A stretch of DNA of 64,000 nucleotides from Gammaproteobacteria bacterium (GTDB lineage: Bacteria > Pseudomonadota > Gammaproteobacteria > UBA1113): positions 30,370-94,369 of the forward strand of contig JAJFKH010000007.1 in the NCBI GenBank assembly GCA_021773305.1, in the 5' to 3' direction. This document shows positions 56,428-64,000 of this stretch, in pieces (position 1 is the first letter of the stretch; every line of letters starts with the position of its first letter). The position numbers were made by a program, and so were the translations under genes. A model generated the notes under the pieces. That model ran no database searches and had not been told where the DNA came from. It was given only the letters and a program-made list of their open reading frames with translations.

Positions 56428-56631
56428 TTAATTAGCAAAACGACAATCCATCCTACCATCACCTCTCTTAACGGTCAACTTTTCTCCATAGTTCTCACAC
56501 GCGTTAAAGACATTTTTTTGACCGGCAAGATCAACCATGAAAAAACTTGACCCCAGCAGCCTAACTTGCTTGAATGCTAAAGATATTGTCTGTAATTGGC
56601 AGGGAAAATGCGCGAGTTCAAAATATTTCAA
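56428..56631 (-). CDS. Doubtful small reading frame before the secreted-protein gene
   Basis: The last 36 residues (from MVDLAGQKNVFNAC to DGRMDCRFAN) look protein-like with two Cys, similar in style to the 120-aa protein that follows. There is no signal peptide in the readable part, and the 5' end overlaps the dotD start. It may be the 3' end of a decayed secreted-protein gene, or not coding. Confidence 0.2.
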   Translation of the reverse strand: MKYFELAHFPCQLQTISLAFKQVRLLGSSFFMVDLAGQKNVFNACENYGEKLTVKRGDGRMDCRFAN

Positions 56632-57096
56632 ACCTTAGCTATGGTATTGACCATCCTCGGATCCGTTGGTTGTGCCGATATTCCAGGGCTACATGATACT
56701 TCGCCCCCACCAGATCCTGCGGAAGCGAAACTTGCAGAGGCGGCAACGAGCATCAGTCACTCTCTGGTCAATATTGCAGAAATCCAGCAAGCTGCGACCC
56801 CACCACGTAAAGATTTTGAGCCACCGGATCCCGCCAGTTACGGGATGTCCGATTTAGTTTCAGTGGATTGGTCTGGCCCTGTGGAGCAATTGGTCATGCA
56901 GATCGCTAATTCTACAGGCTATCGTTTACGTGTCATGGGCAACAAACCATCGATTCCAACCATTGTCACTATTGCCGCACGTAATAAGCAGGTTGGCGAT
57001 ATTTTGCGAGATGTCAGCTACCAAGCCCGAAAGAAAAACGACATCGTTGTCTTCCCCAAAAGCAAGGTCATAGAACTGCGCTATGTGGATGCTTAA
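56608..57096 (+). CDS. dotD: Dot/Icm outer-membrane lipoprotein DotD
   Basis: DotD helps place DotH in the outer membrane as part of the core complex. From the ATG at 56608 it is 162 aa (family 163) with lipobox GSVGC, a Pro-rich linker, and the C-terminal domain (SVDWSGPVEQLVMQIANSTGY, then RVMGNKPS), which resembles secretin N0 domains. CAGGGA precedes the ATG. It overlaps dotC by 14 bp. Confidence 0.94.
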   Translation: MREFKIFQTLAMVLTILGSVGCADIPGLHDTSPPPDPAEAKLAEAATSISHSLVNIAEIQQAATPPRKDFEPPDPASYGMSDLVSVDWSGPVEQLVMQIANSTGYRLRVMGNKPSIPTIVTIAARNKQVGDILRDVSYQARKKNDIVVFPKSKVIELRYVDA

Positions 57097-58075
57097 CCGC
57101 CTAAAACCTGTCATGTGTCTGTTGAGCGCCCTCGCTTTGGTCGGCTGTTCCAGTGGTGGTGGAGGAGGCAATGCCGGTATAGGGTTTTATAGCTCAGCCA
57201 AACCTACAGTAGACACAACCAACTTAACTGAACTCGAAGATCTCGGTCAAGCCAATGAAAAAGCATTCAAGCTCAAAGGAAAAGAAATTAACCCCATCCG
57301 CCTACAAGGGTTAACCGAAGCGGGCATGACCTTAGGCGCACAGGGTGCATTGGCAAAACGCAGTGAAATTTTAAATAAAATGCTTCGGGCTAAGCGTAAA
57401 GAATTTGATCAAATTTTCGACTTTCGCGCTTTAATGCTCAAAAACGATGTCCTCCCTCCCGTGATTCTGGAAGGTAGAGAAGTCCTGAATCTCGCGGATC
57501 CAAACACGATTCGAATTGCTGACAAGAATTACAAAATTGTACAGCAAGCTCGTTTTGCAACCAATCCACCTAATTGGCGGGAATATTTATTTTTAGAATA
57601 CCAAAAGCCTGAAGTACCCGATAATTCCTTGCTCCCCAGAAAAAACAGAGAAATGGAAGTGAAGGCTTGGAAAAAAGCAGTGGATGAAGGTTGGACTCAA
57701 GGCACTCAACAAGCCAATCAAATATTCATCAATAACCTCGCCCGGCTACGTCGAGATTACAACGGCATGATACTCTACAATAAGTTGCTTAATGAAAATA
57801 TGATTAGCCCTCCCATGGTCGCTCGCACCCAGATGGGTATCACCGGCGGCGGCGATGATATGAGCATTAATGATCAATTGATGCGGATCACCGCTCATCC
57901 AAGCTTAAACCCCAGAGGCGAAGAGTGGCAACCTGCTGTTTCCAGAGAAATAACGTCCATCACAGCCCACCCTAATAGTGGTCAGCAACCTGTCCTCACG
58001 GACAAAAGTGGTATGTCTTGGCTCCCCATGGAAGAAACCTTACAATCTGACACTGAGTGGGATCCTAACTCATGA
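57083..58075 (+). CDS. dotC: Dot/Icm outer-membrane lipoprotein DotC
   Basis: DotC is a core-complex lipoprotein acting with DotD and DotH. It is 330 aa with lipobox LALVGC and a Gly-rich stretch, then the family core: GMTLGAQGALAKRSEIL, FDFRALMLKNDVLPPVILEG, and PPNWREYLFL. It is longer than the Legionella protein (about 303 aa) by a C-terminal tail. The stop overlaps the dotB start by 4 bp. Confidence 0.95.
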   Translation: MWMLNRLKPVMCLLSALALVGCSSGGGGGNAGIGFYSSAKPTVDTTNLTELEDLGQANEKAFKLKGKEINPIRLQGLTEAGMTLGAQGALAKRSEILNKMLRAKRKEFDQIFDFRALMLKNDVLPPVILEGREVLNLADPNTIRIADKNYKIVQQARFATNPPNWREYLFLEYQKPEVPDNSLLPRKNREMEVKAWKKAVDEGWTQGTQQANQIFINNLARLRRDYNGMILYNKLLNENMISPPMVARTQMGITGGGDDMSINDQLMRITAHPSLNPRGEEWQPAVSREITSITAHPNSGQQPVLTDKSGMSWLPMEETLQSDTEWDPNS

Positions 58076-59214
58076 GTGAAAAGCACTTTATGCCCGACGA
58101 ACCCCAACGCTTCACCAAGGAAGAATTGGATAAGCTGCTGGTGTATTGCTCTAAACTGGATGCATCCGATATCACCCTACAGACTGGGGAACCTGCTATC
58201 GCGGAAATCCACGGCAAATTACTGAAAATTACCCGGCGCGCTCTATTCAATGCAGAAGTCGGAGAAGTCTTAAACAGTATTTATGGCCCCAACGGGACTA
58301 CGCAAATTCTCAGCGGCAAAGACGTAGATACTCACTATGAAGTCCGCCCTTCCCGCTCCGAACGGTTTCGCTTCCGGGTTAATGGTACAGGCTGCCAAGT
58401 AGAAGGTCATGACGGCATTCAACTAACATTGCGAACCATCCCAAGCACGCCTCCCGATCTCAAAACCTATGGTCTAGAGCCTGAACTCTTCGAGGCTATG
58501 GCCCCAGAGGAAGGTGTGGTCTACGTAACCGGTGCCACAGGCTCCGGTAAAAGCACTCTACTTGCGTCGATTATCCGCTATATCACAGAACAGGAGGATA
58601 GCCATCGCAAAGTTCTCACCTATGAATCACCCATTGAGTTTGTCTTCGATAGTATCGACAAACCATCATCGGTGGTTAGCCAATCAGAGATCCCGAGACA
58701 TTTACCAGATTTTGCCGCAGGAGTCAGAAATGCGTTACGCCGCAAACCTCGGTTGATTTTGGTGGGGGAAGCCCGAGATAAAGAAACCATCAGTGCAGTT
58801 ATGGAAGCGGCCCTAACAGGTCACCCGGTTTATACCACATTACACAGTAATGGGGTATCAGAAGTCATGCGACGCTTGGTGACAACCTATCCAGCGGATG
58901 AGCGTCATGGACGTACCATTGATATCATTGAAACCATTCGCTTAATTATTTGGCAAAAACTCGTCCCCACCGTTGACGGGAAACGTGTAGCCCTACGAGA
59001 ATACCTAGTCTTCAATGAAGAAGTTCGTGATTTACTCTTAGAAACCAACCCAGAAACCGTCACTGCGGCAACCCGTCGCATGCTCAAAGAGCGCGGGCAA
59101 ACCATGGAAACTGATGCCAAACAAAAATTTGATGACGGGATCATCTCCGAGAGAACCTTTAAGATCCTTTCAGCCAGCACCCGTAATGCGGATAAAGATG
59201 TTGGAATAAAATGA
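58072..59214 (+). CDS. dotB: Dot/Icm secretion ATPase DotB
   Basis: DotB is a hexameric PilT/VirB11-like cytoplasmic ATPase that powers secretion. The 380 aa match the family (377). Walker A GATGSGKS is at residues 154-161, the Asp box follows, Walker B PRLILVGEARD is at 226-236 and the His box GHPVYTTLHS follows. A hairpin (59223-59231 with 59241-59249, 8 of 9 pairs) lies after the stop but lacks a T-run. Confidence 0.97.
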   Translation: MSEKHFMPDEPQRFTKEELDKLLVYCSKLDASDITLQTGEPAIAEIHGKLLKITRRALFNAEVGEVLNSIYGPNGTTQILSGKDVDTHYEVRPSRSERFRFRVNGTGCQVEGHDGIQLTLRTIPSTPPDLKTYGLEPELFEAMAPEEGVVYVTGATGSGKSTLLASIIRYITEQEDSHRKVLTYESPIEFVFDSIDKPSSVVSQSEIPRHLPDFAAGVRNALRRKPRLILVGEARDKETISAVMEAALTGHPVYTTLHSNGVSEVMRRLVTTYPADERHGRTIDIIETIRLIIWQKLVPTVDGKRVALREYLVFNEEVRDLLLETNPETVTAATRRMLKERGQTMETDAKQKFDDGIISERTFKILSASTRNADKDVGIK

Positions 59215-59265
59215 TATGGCTTAGCCCTGATAATACATACATCAGAGCTGAGTGCGCCCCGAAAA

Positions 59266-62200
59266 TCACATAAATTTACAGCCAATATCTTTATCTTCTT
59301 GGCCTAATAGGGAATAAGGCTGCATATCGGTATCTTCTTGAACATTCATCCGAAATTTACCTCCCGTAGCAAATTTCAAAATATCATTAACAATCATTTG
59401 AAATGGATTTTTATAAAATTTCATTGCCGGTTTGTCGGTATCAGTATCATAGACGCGCACCAAAACACTCTCTGTTCCATAAGTCCGCATATACTGCCAC
59501 TCATTGCTCGTTAGAAAAAAATAAGGATTAGCCTTTTCATCGGAAATGGTACTTTTAACTTCAATAAAATATCGATCTTTTCCAGCCACGGCAATGACGA
59601 GATCAATAGGGCTTTCTCGCACGCAATCCGACATTAACTTATTACGACTTTTGTTAAACCATTTTAAATTAACTTCTACATTATTTTTTGTCATAAAAGT
59701 CATACCTTCATGATGATCTTTGAATGTTCCATTACACTGTCCACAGAGTTGCCCTATAAAAACTTGCTTGATTTTTTCATACACTAAACGTTCACCTTCA
59801 TCTCCTGTCGCTTTGTTTTTTTTATCTTGCTTGCGTTGCTCTTCATCAGAGAGACGAGGCTCAGTCACTTTAGGCGCAGACATTGTACGGTTTCCGGGAG
59901 GAGGCAATGGTGTTTTAGAGTTGATTTTCTCATGTTCGTGGTTAATGTAAACACTCTTTTCAGAAATTGGCACTGGCGCTTTAGGTGAAGTTTCCAGGGT
60001 ACCCCAAATTACCGGAGTGTCCTTGGATGAAGAGCTTTCAAATTGTGGACTACTGGTTAATACATTTTCATCACTATCGTTAAGATCGACTCTGCCCATC
60101 TGCTCCTCAAGTAAATCTACTTCAGAATTTCTACTGGCCGCTGCTTCTGCCTTACACAACCCCTGCAAAAGCTCTAGCATTTTTTGTTGTTTTTCTATTT
60201 CTTCAGCTGTAAACATTTTTTTGATTTTTTCATCGAGGTTTTTCAAATCTGAAATATATTGCATTGCATCAGAAAAAATATTTTTTCCTTTTTCGGTTTG
60301 TAAAACAAGATGTTTTATACTATTTGCAATATCATCTTGTAAGCTTTTCACAGAGAAGCGACCACAGAAATAGAGTGTATTATCATTGTCACCTAATAGC
60401 GCTCGATGATGCCAAACACCTTCAAGCTCTACGGTAATTTCATCACAATAAACAAAATCCATTTTCAAAATATATTTTGCTGCTTTTTGATATAAGGTTA
60501 ATTCTCCGCCAGAACCCGAAGACCGAATAGTCGCATCACGGAGAATAGCAAAAGGCAAAATAGTCAAAACAAAATTCTTTAGCTTATCAGCATTACCTTC
60601 AATATCCTCAGCAATTTTTTTTGTAAATTTTTTCTCTTGGGAAATGCGTGGTAAACATAAGAATTCAGCTAACTTTATCCGTTCCGATGCTGAGAAACCC
60701 GTATGATTAAGCCAATGTTTTTTTGACTGTGGATTATCATCCACTAAATCATACATGCGTAAATTTTTTGCAGGCTTTAGCTGTTGATCTAGTGCTAATA
60801 ATGTATTTTTTTCTTTCCACTTCTCTATATAGGATGACGCTGTATTTCCCATTTCAATCATCATTGTGTACAGGCTATGTAATTTTTCAATATACTCTGC
60901 AAAATCCAACCCCTTCCCATGAGCTATATTTAACGCACGTAATACACCCAGCAATTCTTCAACCTCAAAATTTGTACGAAATCCTAAAAACTCAGCTTCT
61001 TTAGCCATAAGCTCTATCCCTGATGGCAACTCGGCAAAAGCAATATCCATATTCAAACTTGAAAACGATGTTGTTAAATTTACATTATAAAGAAGCTCCT
61101 CTGGAGGCAAGTATCTTTCTTGCCCAACTACAGGTATATCAAAGTAAGACCGAAAGTAATAGACTAAAAATTGTTGATCTAACCAAACATCACCGGGCTT
61201 TTGAACCCCACGATTCAGCTTAGGCTGCACGTCAAGCACTTCACGATTATTTTTTATGGCTTGTAAAAAGAGGAGCAGCCTTGACTCAACCTTAATTTTG
61301 TCATTGAATAAAATATCGAAATTTGCATAGTTTATAAATGTAAATTTATGCTTAGCCGTTTGAATCTGACTTGGGTACATTTGTCCCGGAGGCACAACCT
61401 GACCTTGTTTATTAGCCGCAGCACAAAGCAAAACATCACACAAATATTTATCAAAAATTTTCTTTACTAAAGTCGGCATTTTCCTTTGCACATTATCATA
61501 ACTAATTGTATCATGTAAAATCAGCTTGCATTCTGTTTGCACCCCAAAGCTCGCCAATAGCGTTCGCCACTCATCCATATCATCATTGTCTTTGAAATAA
61601 TTATCAGAAATAATGACATCTTCTGTAATATACACACCATCTTCCATGGGTAAAAATACATTTCGCAAGATAATCATTTCATTTGCATTAGCACGAGTCA
61701 TCACAGGAAAAAGGGAAAGATCGAATTTAGTTTTTTTGTTAGGAGTTATGTTGTTAATAAATCCTGGCACTGTGGTATATTGATGATAAACAAACCGTAG
61801 AATATCGAGCGATAAGTTCGGATCTAAAAGCTGCCGATCGATTAAATTTGCAACAAATATTTGCAAATAACTTGAAGAAGTCAGCACCGCCACCCGAAGA
61901 ATATTTTTCAAACCATGAATAACATCTTTTGTATATTGACGAACATCAATGATTTTTAATGATTCTTTAGCGGGATAACATAAAGGCTCATTAGGCTTGG
62001 CTAAAAAACATTCGCTGGGACGGGCCAACATACCTTGAGTGGTTAATAATATTTCTTCATGAAAAAATAAATGTATATTATCCGATGCATTTTTAATGAT
62101 GTAATGTAAAACCTTACACCTCATTTTATCGTCTTTATCTAAAAGTAATTTTTTCATATATTCATTCATTTTAGAAGCTAGATTGTTCCAACCAAATATT

Positions 62201-63483
62201 GTAACGTTATGCTTTTCTCGAAAATCAGCTAACCCTTGTAACGTTGGCTCCACAATTTTAATACAATGATGACTGTTTCTAGGGGCAAGTTCAGGAAATT
62301 CACTAAAAAACCCTGTATCATCAATAATGCAATCTTTGACTTTTACTGTTCCACCACCTATGGATGGAATAAATGCGATATCTTGTAGAGATTTTTCAAA
62401 ACACTCACGATATTTATCTTGTAATTGTAAAGCTATATTTTGAACTTTCCCATCACCTAATAAATTTAACACATGTTTACGATAGGTTTGATCCTGCGCA
62501 AGAACCTTGAGCCATTCAAACTGTGATTTGGCAATGGATTCCATTAAAAACTGATTCCATATATTGTTAGTAATTGTTGCACGATCTGGACTCAATAAGA
62601 AATCTGTATTAACTAAAAAGGGGAAGCCGCTAATTACACCGGTGGGTAAATAGCAATAAAAAGAAGGGCCTGTCATCATTTCAAACGCTTTAGAGATCGC
62701 AAAAGTAAAGCGACACTTTTTTTTGTTTTTTATTTTGGGTGGACACACAAAATCATTCGTATTAGCAAGAGACGTTCGAAAATCCGCAGTGGTTTCTACA
62801 AAAAAATCGTGTTTTAACCAAGTTTGATCTATAGCCTCTCTCTGAATATAATGCTTCATGCCATTGATATCGACCGTAATATTTTTTATATTCCTTAAAA
62901 ACATTGTCGTCTCTGGCTGCTTGATAAAGAGATCAAGCTGTCTTTTAACTTCAGCAACATTGGTAAGTTCTAAAATAAAATTAACCTTATTTGGATCATG
63001 TAGATAGTCACCTGCTTCGCTCCAAACCGGTATAATTTGCCAGGGGATTTTATTTTGGGATGATAGCTCCCAATGGGCTTTGTCAAAACGAAAACAATAG
63101 TCTTTAGATATTACAATCACTTTATGAGAATAAATAAATACCGCTTTAAAACCAATATCTTTGTAACCGGTGTTATGTTGCATATGATTTTTTTCTGATG
63201 TTTCAGCAGCATCATTTCTGGAGATATCACAAATTCGCTCAACATCATTGTACTCAAAAGGCTTACCATCATGAAAAATAATAAGTCGGTCTTGCTGTAA
63301 CCTAAACTCTAGACTAACAGCGCCCGCATCATCCGCATTTTGTAATAATTCATGGATAAAATTATGTCCTGCATGAAATAATTCTTTCATCTGCGTCCCA
63401 AGCACCGATGCAACGGTTGCGGTATTTGGGCCAGGCGAGCTTTTGGATTTCATGAGTGCTTCAATATGCTGCTTTGCTGTCAT
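59266..63483 (-). CDS. Sacsin/HSP90-like ATPase joined to NOV_C (DUF3883) nuclease-like domain
   Basis: The 1405-aa protein has an N-terminal GHKL ATPase: HELLQNADDAG with Glu45 and Asn49, HDGKPF with Asp72, and GYKDIGFKAVF at 106-116. This is the sacsin-type arrangement seen also in plant NO VEIN. A long middle region (about 200-1100) has no recognised domain. Residues about 1225-1350 resemble NOV_C/DUF3883: GDEGERLVYEKI, SPIDLVIA with Asp1294, YFIEVKST with Glu1308 and Lys1310, FFLTSNEWQYM and VLVRVYD. Asp-x13-Glu-x-Lys fits a PD-(D/E)xK nuclease site. AGGGA precedes the ATG. It could be a defence protein or a Dot/Icm effector; the sequence does not decide. Confidence 0.75.
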   Translation of the reverse strand: MTAKQHIEALMKSKSSPGPNTATVASVLGTQMKELFHAGHNFIHELLQNADDAGAVSLEFRLQQDRLIIFHDGKPFEYNDVERICDISRNDAAETSEKNHMQHNTGYKDIGFKAVFIYSHKVIVISKDYCFRFDKAHWELSSQNKIPWQIIPVWSEAGDYLHDPNKVNFILELTNVAEVKRQLDLFIKQPETTMFLRNIKNITVDINGMKHYIQREAIDQTWLKHDFFVETTADFRTSLANTNDFVCPPKIKNKKKCRFTFAISKAFEMMTGPSFYCYLPTGVISGFPFLVNTDFLLSPDRATITNNIWNQFLMESIAKSQFEWLKVLAQDQTYRKHVLNLLGDGKVQNIALQLQDKYRECFEKSLQDIAFIPSIGGGTVKVKDCIIDDTGFFSEFPELAPRNSHHCIKIVEPTLQGLADFREKHNVTIFGWNNLASKMNEYMKKLLLDKDDKMRCKVLHYIIKNASDNIHLFFHEEILLTTQGMLARPSECFLAKPNEPLCYPAKESLKIIDVRQYTKDVIHGLKNILRVAVLTSSSYLQIFVANLIDRQLLDPNLSLDILRFVYHQYTTVPGFINNITPNKKTKFDLSLFPVMTRANANEMIILRNVFLPMEDGVYITEDVIISDNYFKDNDDMDEWRTLLASFGVQTECKLILHDTISYDNVQRKMPTLVKKIFDKYLCDVLLCAAANKQGQVVPPGQMYPSQIQTAKHKFTFINYANFDILFNDKIKVESRLLLFLQAIKNNREVLDVQPKLNRGVQKPGDVWLDQQFLVYYFRSYFDIPVVGQERYLPPEELLYNVNLTTSFSSLNMDIAFAELPSGIELMAKEAEFLGFRTNFEVEELLGVLRALNIAHGKGLDFAEYIEKLHSLYTMMIEMGNTASSYIEKWKEKNTLLALDQQLKPAKNLRMYDLVDDNPQSKKHWLNHTGFSASERIKLAEFLCLPRISQEKKFTKKIAEDIEGNADKLKNFVLTILPFAILRDATIRSSGSGGELTLYQKAAKYILKMDFVYCDEITVELEGVWHHRALLGDNDNTLYFCGRFSVKSLQDDIANSIKHLVLQTEKGKNIFSDAMQYISDLKNLDEKIKKMFTAEEIEKQQKMLELLQGLCKAEAAASRNSEVDLLEEQMGRVDLNDSDENVLTSSPQFESSSSKDTPVIWGTLETSPKAPVPISEKSVYINHEHEKINSKTPLPPPGNRTMSAPKVTEPRLSDEEQRKQDKKNKATGDEGERLVYEKIKQVFIGQLCGQCNGTFKDHHEGMTFMTKNNVEVNLKWFNKSRNKLMSDCVRESPIDLVIAVAGKDRYFIEVKSTISDEKANPYFFLTSNEWQYMRTYGTESVLVRVYDTDTDKPAMKFYKNPFQMIVNDILKFATGGKFRMNVQEDTDMQPYSLLGQEDKDIGCKFM

Positions 63484-64000
63484 TTTTCAGTCCCTTGGTG
63501 GCGTGATTTTTTGTTAGTGGTATTATATACCCATAGCGAACAGGATCATAGCACAGATACATTCCGCACACCGATGCACTTTAATTTTTTAGTACCGAGT
63601 ATTACACCCAAAGCGAATCATATTTTCCTTGCCAGAGTCTCATTTGGGGGCATCTTGCCCACTTTCACGTGTTTCTTTCTCCGTCACATAGAGTGACTAT
63701 GCTCCTCGAAAAAAACACGTGAAAGCAATCAATCTGCACCCCAACTGAACCTCTGATAATTATTAGAATTTTTTACGAAAAAAAGTTGCTTTTTTGTAAC
63801 TACTTACACCCCGGTATGAATTAATTTTAAAATAAAACGGAAATAAACTTGACAGCATTTTTCACCTTCTATTTAATTTTTCCTAAGCCCCCTAAAAGAG
63901 TACCTTTATGACTTAGCTACAGATCCAACACGATCATGAAGGGTTGTTTTTAACTTCAGTGAAGCATCAATGCAATTTAACGCAACCACAGCCATCCTGA
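63484..64000. other. Gene-free end of the window with structured DNA
   Basis: No supported gene is seen. A TATAAT for the 1405-aa gene can be read on the minus strand at 63527-63522 without a good -35. GGGCA-TCT-TGCCC (63648-63660) lies next to a long inverted repeat: CTTTCACGTGTTT (63662-63674) against AAACACGTGAAAG (63713-63725), perfect over 13 bp. Nested inner stems lie between the arms (GTCAC/GTGAC or CATAG/CTATG). It may be a mobile repeat, a terminator or a small RNA. Confidence 0.5.

Noticed and set aside
59223..59249. Terminator between dotB and the ATPase-nuclease gene
   Set aside because: The stem is short with one mismatch and no T-run on either strand, so I did not list it as a terminator.

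Overview
The window comes from an AT-rich, host-associated gammaproteobacterium of the order Legionellales. The evidence is a Dot/Icm (type IVB) secretion gene cluster, icmT-icmS-(icmR-position gene)-icmQ-icmP/dotM-icmO/dotL facing dotD-dotC-dotB; three tandem outer-membrane proteins of the Legionella_OMP type; and several large proteins with eukaryote-like or effector-like architecture. The species cannot be named from sequence alone. The arrangement, with dotDCB next to icmT and epmA directly behind dotL, is as far as I recall not that of Legionella pneumophila.

Layout. 1-1340: an unknown membrane protein and the decayed 3' end of an AAA-ATPase/DUF234-like gene. 1337-10613 (minus): hemE, a DamX-like SPOR ATPase, aroB, aroK and the type IV pilus assembly operon pilMNOPQ. 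10911-15147 (plus): a secreted DUF885 metallopeptidase-like protein and the bifunctional PBP1A. 15159-24135: an accessory island broken only by ubiA-ubiC. It holds a 1217-aa protein with an OTU-like deubiquitinase core, a 419-aa repeat protein, a 593-aa serine-hydrolase-like protein and a small unknown. 24333-28394: a transposase remnant and three paralogous porin-like proteins. 28681-46202: housekeeping genes (miaA, folK, pcnB, fumarylacetoacetase, a YgjP-type protease, mutL, amidase, tsaE, nnrD, orn, plsY, tsaD, a sulfatase-fold membrane enzyme, a nitrilase-family amidase, psd). 46852-50777: purE-purK, an APC transporter and epmA. 50777-59214: the Dot/Icm cluster. 59266-63483: a 1405-aa protein pairing an N-terminal sacsin/HSP90-like ATPase fold with a C-terminal NOV_C/DUF3883-like PD-(D/E)xK domain.

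The strongest novel signals are these. (1) The OTU-like protein and its 419-aa neighbour form a probable operon preceded by a PmrA-type direct repeat (9-mers, 11-bp period). A matching element with the same spacing to a -10 lies in front of the hydrolase-like gene, which suggests a PmrA-linked effector regulon. (2) The single-gene ATPase-nuclease protein sits beside the secretion locus. (3) The icmR slot holds an 88-aa helical protein that may be a new FIR partner of IcmQ. (4) A perfect 12-bp inverted repeat lies just downstream of the icmT -10 box.

The intergenic regions at 38.6, 43.2-43.5, 46.2-46.8 and 63.6 kb hold hairpin-rich or repeated elements. I saw no tRNA, rRNA or CRISPR array. All family assignments were made by reading motifs; no database search was run.
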